A stretch of 64,000 bases of DNA from Trichoderma breve (Eukaryota; Ascomycota; Sordariomycetes; Hypocreales; Hypocreaceae). The stretch lies in assembly GCF_028502605.1 (NCBI RefSeq), contig NC_079234.1:2356001-2420000 (forward strand). Direction: 5' to 3'. Of this stretch, positions 1 through 10,740 are shown piece by piece (positions within the stretch are counted from its first letter, which is position 1; the number at the start of each line of letters is the position of its first letter). The notes beneath the pieces were generated by a model that ran no database searches, was not told where the DNA came from, and worked only from the letters and a program-made list of their open reading frames with translations. A program made the position numbers and the translations under genes.

Positions 1-1316
1 CAGCAGCGTTAACGAGACCTCAGCAGAGAGGAAACGGAATTGGCTCCGCGATCAACATGCGCAGGCACAGTGCGCAGTTGACGCCGATGCCGTCACGGGC
101 ACTATCAGCGCCAGCCACGTTCCGGCTTCTGATAACCGATAACCGATGGAAGAAGAGGCTGAGGATTGATCCGAGGGGCGGGAGACGGAGGTATTAACAA
201 GAAAACCAATCCATGTTGTGCCTTAACTCGCTGCTTGTCTGTTTTCGTACGTAGTTGTCACTACGGCAGCTGCGGATCGAGGTGGACGCTAGTCTGCCGT
301 GATTATTTTCCTTGCTGGCATGCCTCTAGAAACACGAGAATATGTACTGAGTACAGCCTCTCGACGTGGAACAAGCTGGATCAGGAGCGGGTTCGTACGT
401 ACTCGGCTGTACACGCTTGTGCTCCGTACGCGGGATGCAGCTGACACTATGCTGATCCACTCCCAGTCAACGGCAATCCATGATGCCATCTATGGGGCTT
501 TTGGAAGACAAGAAACCTGAGAGAACGCACGGAGTACGCCGCCAGGGAGGTACGAGTACCGACCCATGTATCTTTTCCATTCTTGTGTGGATTTGGTTTT
601 TTTGCCCACTAGCCCGCTCACCTCACTTGCCACAGGAAAAGAAGCCAAATACAAATACTCTGTCCATATATGGTTTTTACATTAATAATAGCACCCACCT
701 AGGTAGCTGCACTGCGAAGACATGAATCGGGATGCTTTATAATAATCCCCCCGTGCCTTCACTTTCCTCTGGAGGCATGTCATCCGGCAGGTGCCGCGCT
801 GCAGGACTGGCGACGCGGCGCCCAATGACAGGAGTGTGGCGCAGGCAATCCACTGTCCGCCTTTTATTGTCCACCGCCCTTGGCTGCACAACAGAGGCAC
901 AAGCACCAGCACCGGCACGCGTGCTGCGCTAAGGCTAAACCTCAACCACCATCTTCTTCCTCCCATCCCCAGCCTGTCATCCAGCCCCAATTCACATCTC
1001 CATCTCCATCCATCACCATCACCACCGCCTTCTGCCATCGCCATCGTCTGCCAATTCCGAGACCACGCCGAGCATCCGCCTGCTCCATGCCATTCGTCTG
1101 CGCTGCCGCATAATAGTCAGCGTTTCTGTGCAGGCAAGGCTGCCGGAACAAATCCCAGGAGCAAAAATTACCCTAGCTCTCGCCACAATCTCCAGCCACA
1201 CCTCGAGCAGCCTCGAAATGGTGTCGCTGGTTTAGTTGCCTCGACTTTGCGACTGCATGCCCTCCGTCTCTCTGGACTCGCCGTCGCCTGCATTCTCCTG
1301 GCCATTGCATCTTCAT
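1..1316. other. Non-coding leader and promoter region of the first C2H2 gene
   Basis: I find no convincing gene. The short open frames overlap on both strands and carry no recognisable domain. A CCATC/CACC-rich stretch at about 950–1030 probably belongs to the transcribed leader of the downstream zinc-finger gene. A short CCTAGGTAG palindrome-like repeat lies at 698–706. Confidence 0.6.
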
Positions 1317-3140
1317 ATGGCCTCTCCCGCCGCTGCCATTGCAACCGAACCCCCGCTCTCGTCTGGCCCGACTCCAACCCCTCCCCCAGCAGCTCTCCCT
1401 TTGGACGACGTCGCGAGACTGGCCAAGCGCCGTCGCGAATCGGATTCCGAGTCGTCGCGTGCCTTTGCATCCCATCAGCTCGGCTCCCAATCGCCCCCGT
1501 CGAAATCTGCCAGGCTGCTGCCGGCAACTGACCAATCACTGCCTCCCCTGTCCGCCGCCACAACTCTGGAAGACGAGCAACGGCGGAAAGAAGCAGACGA
1601 GGAGGCTGAGCACGACCAGACAACTGGTCTACGCGCAAACAGCGAGAATCCTAGCCAACGAGCCCTCCTCTCCCTCCTGTCTGCAGGAACCCAAGCCATG
1701 AGCCGCCCAGCAGACGCGCCTCAGCTGGCCCCTACGGCCACTATGGAGCCCTCCTCCAAGCTGGCCACGGCTGCCTTATCCATTTCACAAAACAGCGGCG
1801 ACCGCATCGAAGAACGGAGCGAAATGACTCCACAAAGCCCAACGAGCATTGCCGGTGCGCAAGTGACCGAGAGCCCGGGAGCCATGGATGTTGATGTCAA
1901 AGGAGAATCGCTCGTCTCTCAACAGGTTGCCGTACAAGAAGAGCGGCAGCAGCCCGGCTCCTTGTCATATCCTGGCTCCTTGCAAACCAGCGGCAGCATG
2001 CCGGAATCACCGGTCCGTGGCATGACCTTTCCGATGCCTTCCCAAAGCCAGGGCTCTCCGCCACCGTCGGCAAACAAGAAACACAAGTGCCCATACTGCA
2101 ATACCGAGTTTACTCGGCACCACAACCTCAAAAGTCACCTCCTGACGCATAGCCAGGAAAAGCCTTATGTATGTACCGACTGCCAAATGCGCTTCCGCCG
2201 TCTCCACGACTTGAAACGCCATGGTAAGCTTCATACCGGAGAGAAAAACCATGTGTGCCCTAAGTGCGACCGCAAGTTTGCTCGAGGTGATGCTCTTGCC
2301 CGCCACAGCAAAGGACTGGGCGGATGTGCTGGCAGACGATCGAGCATGGGTAGCTTTGCCGGCGAAGATGAACTGGATGGCGGCATTGACGGAGACGAAG
2401 CTGTCATGACGGGCATTGCCTACGAGAACCCCGAGGAAGAAGAACTGAGGCGACAAAGCTTGCCCAGCATGACTGCCCAGCACATACCAGGCGGCCAGCC
2501 GGATCAGTACGGCGGTCATTCGCGGACGTACCCTCCGGCTGGAGTAAGAACTGCCGCAGCTGCCGGCCTATATGCCCCCAGTGGTGGTCAGGGTCAGGCC
2601 GTTGGTACCGGCAGCTCGAGCGTGTCAACCAGTATTGGGGGTAGCCACACACCGAACACCAGCATCTCTTCGGTGGCGGTTGGCGGACCAAATGCCGGTC
2701 TCTATGCACAAGCTGGTGTGCCGGAAACCGGGAAGCCACTGAGCCCTGGTGGTGTCCAAGGCCACGACGGCTCTGGTGTCGTACGGCAACGATCGCCTAG
2801 CCTGTCTCAGCAGCTACAACAGCAGCAGATGGGGAGGCGGCAGTCGGAGATGCAGTCTCCTCACGGTGGACAAAACAGGCCTAAGTTGCCTGGCTTAACT
2901 CACCCTGGATACGCCTCGACAGGCTCTCCAGGATTCTCCCACGGCCGCCCGCCAACCGCAACCGCCACGAGCGGCGATAGCGGCAACATGTTTGCGCAGA
3001 GCGACCCAAGCGTATGGGCCTACATCCAGACGTTGGAAGAGAGAGTCAAATCGCTCTCAGATAAGGTGGTTTCGCTCGACCACGAGATGTCTGTCCTTAA
3101 AAAGCAACTTGAAAGTCGTGAAGGGGTTCCTGCTGGATGA
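1317..3140 (+). CDS. C2H2 zinc-finger transcription factor, three fingers plus C-terminal coiled coil
   Basis: This is a single-exon gene of 607 residues, read from the ATG at 1317. An in-frame ATG at 1236 would add 27 unremarkable residues; the start at 1317 opens the sequence MASPAAAIATEPP. The first ~255 residues are Ser/Pro/Ala-rich and look disordered. Three tandem classical C2H2 fingers follow at about residues 258–340, with TGEK/SQEK-type linkers, and the third ends in a Gly/Cys-rich tail. A long Gly/Ser/Gln-rich region comes next. The last ~40 residues have heptad-like spacing (about 592 to the end) and may dimerise. It should act in the nucleus as a DNA-binding regulator; its targets cannot be inferred. 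I do not assign an ortholog. Confidence 0.9.
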   Translation: MASPAAAIATEPPLSSGPTPTPPPAALPLDDVARLAKRRRESDSESSRAFASHQLGSQSPPSKSARLLPATDQSLPPLSAATTLEDEQRRKEADEEAEHDQTTGLRANSENPSQRALLSLLSAGTQAMSRPADAPQLAPTATMEPSSKLATAALSISQNSGDRIEERSEMTPQSPTSIAGAQVTESPGAMDVDVKGESLVSQQVAVQEERQQPGSLSYPGSLQTSGSMPESPVRGMTFPMPSQSQGSPPPSANKKHKCPYCNTEFTRHHNLKSHLLTHSQEKPYVCTDCQMRFRRLHDLKRHGKLHTGEKNHVCPKCDRKFARGDALARHSKGLGGCAGRRSSMGSFAGEDELDGGIDGDEAVMTGIAYENPEEEELRRQSLPSMTAQHIPGGQPDQYGGHSRTYPPAGVRTAAAAGLYAPSGGQGQAVGTGSSSVSTSIGGSHTPNTSISSVAVGGPNAGLYAQAGVPETGKPLSPGGVQGHDGSGVVRQRSPSLSQQLQQQQMGRRQSEMQSPHGGQNRPKLPGLTHPGYASTGSPGFSHGRPPTATATSGDSGNMFAQSDPSVWAYIQTLEERVKSLSDKVVSLDHEMSVLKKQLESREGVPAG

Positions 3141-4309
3141 GAAGTCTGGGCATGAATTCACCTCATTGCAAAGCGCCATGGCGTTTTTGGAGGGCCTAAG
3201 TGGATCTACATTAGAATGCGTTTTGCTTTCCTTTTCTCTGGTACGTCTTGTTGGGCTCTTTTCGGATTTGGGCCAGAGTCGTATACAGGGGGGAATTTGG
3301 CGTTCAGGTTTGGGAATCTGGGCGGATGGTTGAAACCTTCACGCTAAAAGATGGCGACCGGATATTACGATTGTTCCTTATTATCACGTTTGTAGTATAC
3401 AGAATTGTGCGATTATCTCTAGCTATGGCATTTCGGAAAGGTTATGTCTTTTGTTTTCAGCTTAGTCGTGGTAGAGTACTGCAGAAAATGGAGTGACACT
3501 TGTTCTCATGTAAATATTTCGAGTCCCCTTTGAGAACCGAATACATTCGATGCTACGTCTAGAAAGCAATCAATAGTAAAAGGCATGTACTGTATGAATG
3601 TTGAACATTTCCATGAGTATCTCTATCTCGTACCATGGCAATGTCCAGTGAAACAACAGGCAGCCGGGGTATGGTCAATCTATTGGGTGAGCATGTGCGT
3701 TGCATTGATGTCAATCCTGGGTTGGATTGATACCTACTAGGTAGGTAGGTACGTGGGTGCTCCGTGGAGCAATCTCACATGCGCACTGTACGGTGCACTG
3801 TAGCCGTTGCACGGTCACGTCACTGTCCAGGGGCAGCACAGCCTGAACCTTGGCGCATCGATGAGGTAATGGGCTCTGGAATGCCGGTATAAGGTGCCTT
3901 GTGGCGTGCGCTGGGGCTTGCGCTATCCAAAACCTGAAGCTCACCAAACTTGTTATACGACGCATTCATTGAGCTGACGAGAGAAGACTTATCGAGAAGA
4001 AAGAGAAAGAAAAGGAAATCGGGGAGATAACAAGAGAGGCAAAATAAGGGAACAAAGAGAGGGATACGACCAGAGCGATCAACCACCTTCGCCCGCGCTT
4101 CGCCTTCGCACTAGCTTTCGACCATCAAAGCGATTCGCGCGAAACAGCCGGGTGAAGCGGCTGAGTCAAGACGAGCTACAACACCTGCACACGAAGCGAA
4201 TCCGACTGAATATCAATGCTCTTTGAGGCTTGAAAACTAGGCGGACGCTAGAGCTCATCGATACCATAGCCCACAGCCTACACAAGGGCCATCGCAAGCT
4301 GACCTCGCA
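3141..4309. other. Intergenic region with the promoter of the acyltransferase gene
   Basis: There is no gene. The first part is the 3' untranslated region of the C2H2 gene. A CCTACTAGGTAGGTAGGTAC repeat lies at 3733–3752. The stretch 3980–4060 is strongly purine-rich (GAGAAGAAAGAGAAAG type), as often seen just upstream of fungal transcription starts. Confidence 0.55.
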
Positions 4310-5509
4310 ATGAAGGCGGCTAGGAAATCCGTGCAGAGTGACGAGAACGGCTCTGCGAAGCCTTCTGGCCTCGTCGTGACCAACGGCGACCATATCCATC
4401 TCGACAAAGCCAACACATCGTCCTATCCTGTTCTGCCAGACGATGGAAATCCCCAGAGCCACGAGTACGGCGCCTGGAGGGCGGGAGGCATTCGCTTTGC
4501 TCCGCTGCGCATGCCTTTCCCTCGCCGACTACAAACGGCGGCTGTGTTTTATCACTGCATGACCATCGTTGTCTTGATATCCATGTTTTGGTTCACTTGC
4601 GCCAACCCTTTGACCTGGCCCATCTTGGTGCCTTATCTGGTGCATCTGACCCTGTCCAACGCGGCCACAAACGGGAAGCTCAGCTATCGATCGGAGTACC
4701 TGAGGTCCATGCCCCTGTGGAAGTTCTTTGCGGCGTATTTCCCTATGAGGCTGCACAAAACGCACGATCTTCCGGCGGACAGGCGGTACATCTTTGGCTA
4801 TCATCCACATGGCATCATCTCGCACGGCGCCTGGAGCGCGTTTGGCACGAGTGCCCTTGGCTTCGACGAAAAGTTCCCCGGCATCACCAATACTCTGCTG
4901 ACGCTCGAATCCAACTTTCGACTTCCCTTTTACCGCGACTATATTTTGGCAATGGGCATGGCCTCGGTGTCGAAAGACTCCATACGGAATATCTTGATGC
5001 AGGGTGGCCCCAAGAATGACGGAAAAGGCCGCGCTGTTACCATCGTCATCGGCGGAGCCCGAGAGTCCTTGCAAGCTCAGCCTGGCTCTATGCAGCTTAT
5101 CCTCCAGGGGCGGAAGGGCTTCGTAAAGATGGCTCTGCGCACGGGAGCTGATCTGGTTCCTGTCCTTGCCTTTGGAGAAAACGACTTATACGACCAACTA
5201 AGCCCGAAGACGCACCCAATGGTTCACAAGTTCCAAATGTTTGTCCTCAAGGTGTTCAAGTTCACGCTTCCGGCTCTTCATGGTCGAGGAATTCTTAACT
5301 ACGATGTTGGTCTTATGCCCTACCGTCGGCCCGTCAACATTGTTGTCGGAAAGCCCATCCGAATCGACGCGGAGCCTTGCGAACAACCGCTACAAGAGGA
5401 TGTGGATCATTACCATGAGTTGTACGTCGAGGAGATCCAAAAGATATGGGATGCCTACAAGGACCAATTTGCCAAAGGTCGAACCTCTGACCTTGTTATT
5501 TCCTCTTGA
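4310..5509 (+). CDS. DGA1: Diacylglycerol O-acyltransferase type 2 (DGAT2 family)
   Basis: An uninterrupted 399-residue frame, close to the usual size of fungal Dga1. The family makes triacylglycerol from diacylglycerol and acyl-CoA at the ER membrane and lipid droplets, the last step of storage-lipid synthesis. Visible features: a hydrophobic hairpin at about residues 78–125 (AAVFYHCMTIVVLISMFWF is its first half); the hallmark HPHG motif at residues 165–168 inside YHPHGIISHGAW; the conserved block GGARESLQAQPG; and GRKGFVKMALRTGADLVPV followed by a FGEND-type motif. All core motifs are intact. It stands alone between the C2H2 gene and the AP endonuclease on the same strand. Another acyltransferase of the same superfamily is the only realistic alternative. 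Confidence 0.95.
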   Translation: MKAARKSVQSDENGSAKPSGLVVTNGDHIHLDKANTSSYPVLPDDGNPQSHEYGAWRAGGIRFAPLRMPFPRRLQTAAVFYHCMTIVVLISMFWFTCANPLTWPILVPYLVHLTLSNAATNGKLSYRSEYLRSMPLWKFFAAYFPMRLHKTHDLPADRRYIFGYHPHGIISHGAWSAFGTSALGFDEKFPGITNTLLTLESNFRLPFYRDYILAMGMASVSKDSIRNILMQGGPKNDGKGRAVTIVIGGARESLQAQPGSMQLILQGRKGFVKMALRTGADLVPVLAFGENDLYDQLSPKTHPMVHKFQMFVLKVFKFTLPALHGRGILNYDVGLMPYRRPVNIVVGKPIRIDAEPCEQPLQEDVDHYHELYVEEIQKIWDAYKDQFAKGRTSDLVISS

Positions 5510-6148
5510 TTTGGCTTCTCCACTGGTATCCTCCACTTTTGGTTGCTCGTTTTCTTTTCCTCTGCCTTTCTTCAGTGTGTAGTATTATTTGTTTGGGATA
5601 AGCGTAATAGCATGCCGGACTCGAGTGTGCAAAACAGAATGGATATAGCAGATTATGGGTAATCTTCATCAATGGAGCGGTAACTGGCGGATGCTGAATT
5701 GCTGGGGACGTCATGAGTTATGAAATAATAAATAGCAAGGCGAGCCTCTGGTTAAGGTATCTTGGTATCATGGCAGGATCCTGTCTTTCTGTCCCTTTTC
5801 TTGTACTTCTCTTCCTATTTTTGTATTTTCAAAACAGCTTTATGTCACTTACTTTAGCAGTTAGCCTTTGTAGCAGCGCTCAATGTATCTTTATTTTCTT
5901 CACCGTTGTGCGAATTGCCCAGTTTGGGTGTTGCGATTGATGTAAGTGGCGAGTAGCTTAAGAGTCGGTCACCTGACCTCGCGTCCAACTACCGACGCGG
6001 TTCCTCCTTGCGCCGCGACGACGTTCACGCATCCATTTCCGTCTTTTTAGCACAATTCTGCCTCTCAGTTGATCTTTTACTTTTTCTTTTGCGTGTATTC
6101 ATTAATACCGCTTCATCCGAGCACCCAATACTAGATTGCGCTTTCAGA
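5510..6148. other. Intergenic region upstream of the AP endonuclease gene
   Basis: No gene is seen. The first ~200 bases are the 3' untranslated region of the acyltransferase gene. The rest is T-rich promoter and leader of the AP endonuclease gene. The open frame entering at 6008 has no ATG before 6149. Confidence 0.55.
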
Positions 6149-7575
6149 ATGCCCCGTCCTACTAGAGGTAGCCAGAAGGCAGTCAAGCGCGAAGAGGACG
6201 ACATTGACTCCAAGGATATAAAGCTAGTAAAGCCTGTATCCGCGGCGAAACGAAAAGCAGATTCGGCGCCAGATGCTGATAGCAAGGCTCAAGCTCCAAA
6301 GGCCGTCAAAAAGCGCAAGGGACAAGCCAAAGGAGACGAAGCCGCAATGCCTTTAATAGAGAGAACTGCTGTGTCTTCACTGGGCAAGGCCATGTACATT
6401 GGCGCCCACATCAGTGCCGCTGGAGGTATTTCACAATAATTCATCCAAGTGCATACAATGAGGAGCACCCATACTGATTTTTGTGTTCAAATAGGCGTCC
6501 AAAACTCTGTAACAAATGCTCTTCACATCGGCGCCAACTCCTTCGCCCTGTTTCTCAAATCTCAGCGCAAATGGAACAATCCTCCCATTACGGCAGAGGC
6601 CAAAAACGGCTTCATTAGCCAGTGTAAGGAGCATCACTACCACGCCAACGAGCATGTGCTCCCCCACGGGTCATACCTGGTCAACCTTGCGCAGGCAGAC
6701 GCGGAGAAGGCTCGTCAGGCATACGATAGCTTCGTGGACGACCTGGGCCGATGTGAACAGCTCGGCATCAAGCTTTACAACTTCCATCCTGGATCTACTG
6801 GAGGCGACACAAAGGCCGCCGCCATCAAGCGTATTGCTACGCAGCTAAACAAGGCACACAAGGCCACCAAGTCAGTAATTACGGTCCTGGAAAATATGGC
6901 GGGCGCTGGTAATGTCGTGGGATCGACTTGGGAAGATCTCAGAGATATCATTGCTCTTGTGGAGGATAAGACTCGGGTTGGAGTGTGCATCGACACTTGC
7001 CATGCCTTTGCTGCGGGCTATGACCTGCGAACTCCGGAGGCTTTCAAAAAGACGGTCGATTCTTTCAACGAGATTGTCGGCGCAAAGTATCTGAAAGCCT
7101 TTCACTGTGAGTCGCCCCCTCCCTCTCACGCCCTCCCTTGATGTCAGTACTAACCATGGCATGGCACGTAGTAAACGACAGCAAAGCACCCTTCAATTCC
7201 AACAGAGATCTCCATGCGAATATTGGAACCGGCTTCTTGGGTCTCCGAGCCTTCCACAGCCTAATGAATCACGAAGAGTTCCAGGACAAGCCCATGGTCT
7301 TAGAAACACCCATCGATAAGAAGGGTCCCGACGGCAAAACAGTCGAAGACAAGCAGGTTTGGGCGGATGAAATTAAGTTGCTAGAGAGCCTCATCGGCAT
7401 GGATGCGGAGACTGACGAGTTTGAACAAATGGTGAAGGAATTGCAAGCCGAGGGTGCCGAGGAACGAAAGAAGATTCAAGATCAAGTTGACAAGAAGTCA
7501 AAGACCACGGTGAAGAAGGCGAAGGGTGGAAAGAAGGTGAAGAAGGAGGAGACGAGTGACGATGAGAGCGACTAG
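6149..7575 (+). CDS. APN1: Apurinic/apyrimidinic endonuclease, endonuclease IV family
   Basis: Three exons (6149–6425, 6495–7106, 7172–7575) close in frame to 430 residues. The enzyme cuts DNA 5' to abasic sites in base-excision repair, using a three-zinc centre. Metal-ligand motifs appear in order: HISAAGG at the exon 1/2 junction, FHPGS, LENMAGAG, CIDTCHAFAAGYD, FHLNDSK across intron 2, RDLHANIGTG, and VLETPID. All ligands known from E. coli endonuclease IV have counterparts. The N-terminal ~85 residues are rich in Lys (KRKADSAP, KKRKGQ) and the C-terminal tail repeats KKAKGGKKVKKEE, so nuclear targeting is likely. It is the last conserved gene before the accessory island, and two 5S rRNA genes follow it. 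Confidence 0.95.
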
Positions 7576-7812
7576 AAACAACGAACAAAGCACCCAAGAT
7601 ACGCTGTCAAGAATACCAACACAAAACAGAAGACACCGTGCTATAATACTCCGACGAACCGAGAAGAACTTAATACATGAGTGTTTACATCTGTTCCCTC
7701 TTCTCTTGACTCAATGCAAAAGCGAAGTGAGACAGGCCATTGAATAGGTGGTCCAGCTCAGAGGACCGATCCATCTTGATACAGGTAGATGGCAAAAATG
7801 GCAAAAAGAAAA

Positions 7813-7931
7813 ACATACAACAACCGGTGTTCGCTGATGGTCACCCACTCAACTACTAATCTGTCTCTCATTAGCTTGACTCTGGGAGAGCGGACGGGAT
7901 CCCGTATTCTCTAATGGATATGGTCGTATGT
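7813..7931 (-). rRNA. 5S ribosomal RNA, divergent variant (copy 1)
   Basis: On the minus strand this is 119 nt, beginning ACATACGACC and ending GTTGTATGT. The ends pair as a 9-bp helix I. The internal-promoter half (AGATTAGTAGTTG..GGGTGACCATCAGCGAA) is identical to copies 2 and 3. The middle differs strongly, but helix II is preserved by matched changes: CATTAG pairs with CTAATG. A GCCCACTTAGAG element sits about 27–38 nt upstream, as in copy 3. The + strand runs GAAAAAC and CAAAAA just 5' of the gene give the T-stretch expected of a Pol III terminator. The divergence first suggests a pseudogene, but the compensatory pairing argues for a functional variant. Confidence 0.85.
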
Positions 7932-7995
7932 GCTTGATCTCAGGGGTAACTGGCTCTAAGTGGGCATGGGGAGGAGGTATATCAAAAAGGCAAAA

Positions 7996-8114
7996 ACATA
8001 CAACAGCCGGTGTTCGCTGATGGTCACCCACTCAACTACTAATCTGCCGGTTAGAGGCTTATCTATGGGGGAGCAGACGGGACCCCGAGTTCTCCTCTAC
8101 CTATGGTCGTATGT
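7996..8114 (-). rRNA. 5S ribosomal RNA (copy 2)
   Basis: A 119-nt minus-strand 5S gene lying 64 bp from copy 1 in the same orientation. It has the full ACATACGACC start, TFIIIA/C-box region and GTTGTATGT end. Helix II pairs TAGAGG with CCTCTA, whereas copy 3 has TAGTGG with CCACTA. A T-run (GTTTTTGCC on the minus strand) directly follows as terminator. Dispersed, unlinked 5S genes of several sequence types are well known in filamentous ascomycetes such as Neurospora. Confidence 0.93.
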
Positions 8115-8751
8115 GCTTGGATGGGGCATTGGTGAGGTTCTTAACCCTAGTCTCGGTGAGATGTGAACAAGCGTGATGGGTGGGGCCGGACGCTTGACGC
8201 TTCATGAGTCAGCCCAGACTCTCCTTAGTAGGACTCGAGATTCGGAGTATAAAATCATGCTCAGCTAGTGATCCTTTAGTTAATATTCGAAATGGCTGCG
8301 CTTGTGTTTGAGTGTTTCCGAGTTGAACCGTGGTGGAGGGATCCACCCCTGTGGCATCATGAAGATAACGCTAGCCAGGTCTGCAAGTGTACTAATAAGT
8401 GCCTTATAAATATTAAATAGAATATAATCTATGGTGTGATATATTTTTTAAATGTAGTAACGATTTGTTGTTTAATATGTAATCCTATGGGTTGGTGTAG
8501 AATACCTGGTTCATATCGTCACTATGTCTTTCGGATTCCCAAGATCCTTACTCATACTAGCTTCGGCTCGCTTGTTCCATATGTTTTGCTGCAAGCGAAA
8601 GAAGCAGAGGAGAAAATCGGCGGCTGAGTCAGTCCTCAGAAGTATACAGTTGAGCCCAACAGCTTCTGTGTTTCACGAAGGTAGAAATCCTCTTCCTATG
8701 AAAGATGTGCTCAATTTGGGTTAATTTTATACTGCGATTCTCCGCTAGCAT
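8115..8751. other. Intergenic, entry into the accessory island
   Basis: Mostly AT-rich with no gene I can support. A 66-codon open frame at 8524–8724 has a passable start context but no similarity I recognise. It lies in sequence whose composition resembles the surrounding non-coding DNA. Confidence 0.5.
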
Positions 8752-10506
8752 CTACTCATCATTGCCTTCGTAAGCGTCCAACTGTTCGTTCATCTCTCTG
8801 TCAGATTCTATCGCGCCGGATATATAGTTGATCTCAGGAAACGACTCCAAAGATATGAAGCGGCTATCATCTTCATCTCCTTCCCCACGAAACAGGTACG
8901 CGGTTTTTTCTATTGGAATCGGGCTTGTAACAAGAACTTTAACTGGAATCGGTACTGTGTTATCCTTGGAGAGGCTGAGAAGGCACTTGATCACTTTCTG
9001 CAGCCCATCTTCAAAGGCGTCGATCTCAAAATGCACCGCTCCATCGATAATACACACCAGTATTAAATCTCTTGGGAGTCGTTTGACTAGCCAAACAAAC
9101 AGACCACACAGTTGGTCAATATCCCCATCTTTCAAAGAATCAAGCTTGATATCCTTTTCTATACCTGTCAAATCAAAAGAATAATGTTGCTTCAATAGCT
9201 GCAAGATCATACTTTTCATTATTGCCACACCTCCAACATCTTCATCATCATTATCTTGGTCATCTTTGCCATGGCAACCGCAGAAGAATACCGTTGATAT
9301 GTATCCCTCTCTTTTGCGGAAAGCCTGAGTCAAAGTGGCGCACAGGAGCGAGAGCGCCGATATGTAATGGCAATTGTCGTACCCAAAGTTGCCCTCTACG
9401 AGCAGTTCCTTCGATTCTGCTTTACTCGCCCAGTCCCTAAACTCTGACGTACTCATAACCTGCTCCGCGCGGACACGATGTCGTAAAGAAATGACATATT
9501 TCTCATTTGAGACTTGCTTGAGATCTTTGTCATCTGAGTATGGAATGTGAAGAACTTCCTGAAGCCAGGCAGAAATTGGAGATACTGCCGGTTGAACTTG
9601 GACGCAAGCTTGGGGGTGCCATACAAGCGGTTGCTGGGGAGGATACATGTAGTATGGATATTGTTGCGTATATGCTGGAGGGTACCATGGCAATGGTGTT
9701 CCTTGTGCTTGTGTTGGTGGTTGCCACGGCCCAAGAAGCATGGGAGCTGGAGCCGGAGCTGGAGCCGGAGATGGAGTACGCTCCCGAATGAGTTCCTTGA
9801 ATTGGTTCATTGCGGCTTCTATGTATTCATGATCCTGCAATCGCTGTATATTCGCCTCGTCAAGGAGATTCTTGACTTTGTTGTATAGGAATGCAGAATT
9901 ACTTTCGTTTTGCTCTCTGACTGCATCGATTTGGACGGTGGTGATTCGAGTTTGGCCTGGAAATGGTTAGAAATGACCGGAATAGCCGTATTAATAGGAT
10001 TTTGCAACGTTGTTGTCAGAGGCCAGTCACAAAGGAAGTGTTTCCCTCCTCCTCGAACCCGGATAGGGGCGTCTGAGTTCTCAACTAGCAAGCCAGGCGG
10101 CTGAGGAGACTGAACAATGGTATAAGAAGGAGGCCGCCGGCCTTTGTTTCTAGGGGAGTCAGATGGCCCTAGCTGCGTGGTCCGTGATAGTGACCGTGCT
10201 GCCTTCACCGCTGACTCTTCCACTCTTCCTTTGAGCCGCCGTTCCTGACAATTATAGGGATGAGCATCGCTTTAAACTTGATACATTATTAATTCACGTA
10301 CTCTGAGAAATCCATTGATTCTCAATCCGTAAACCAAGGATAGGGACAGGGCTATGTTACTAGGCAGATCCGACAAACAGACGAATAAACCCCCGAAGTC
10401 TTATTCAAATATCTATCTCTTTGTTCTGGCGCCCCTATCAAAAGGTAAGGGTCATATAGTTATAGATGGAGAGTTAGACAGGGAGCAAACCTTTTTTTAC
10501 ACCCAT
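8752..10506 (-). CDS. P-loop-like protein of unknown function, partner of the NACHT–C2H2 gene
   Basis: Hand-built model of four exons: 10506–10491, 10434–10361, 10244–10031 and 9956–8752, closing in frame to 502 residues. The C-terminal exon is certain. The 16-nt first exon (MGVKK) and second exon are likely but need RNA support. Parts seen: a basic N-terminus; a predicted helical segment (VREQNESNSAFLYNKVKNLL); a Pro/Ala and Tyr/Pro-rich spacer with PSPAPAPAPAP and YPPQQP; then a domain of ~270 residues. That domain has LLVEGNFGYDN where a P-loop would sit, lacking GK[ST], and LILVCIIDG as a Walker-B-like strand. It thus resembles a degenerate STAND-type NTPase. From memory, relatives occur near fungal NACHT genes. 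It lies 234 bp downstream of the NACHT–C2H2 gene on the same strand. Confidence 0.7.
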
Positions 10507-10740
10507 AAGAAAGTAACCATGTTATTTATCTAATGTCTCGTCTGATGGTATCTAGCGCAAGGACTGGACATAGATTGAGTCCCATAATACTAAAGAAGCG
10601 TCCAACTTCGAGGAGACTTCGTAGATCGTTCAATGAGATCTGGTGTGAAAGTGGATGCAATAAATGGACCATTGCCGAAACACCCTGCTAATTTCAAGTG
10701 TCGATGGGATTTTATCACGGACGGCTTCGGTTCCATCGTC

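Noticed and set aside
7813..7931. 5S copy 1 as a pseudogene
   Set aside because: Its divergence is compensated in helix II, and the ends, internal promoter, upstream element and terminator are kept, so I list it as a functional variant.
8524..8724. A 66-codon possible small protein
   Set aside because: No homolog or domain recognised, and the composition is like the surrounding non-coding DNA; nothing beyond the open frame supports it.
10045..10060. Box-B-like GGGTTCGAGG on the minus strand
   Set aside because: It falls inside a coding exon of the P-loop-like gene and lacks the rest of a tRNA.
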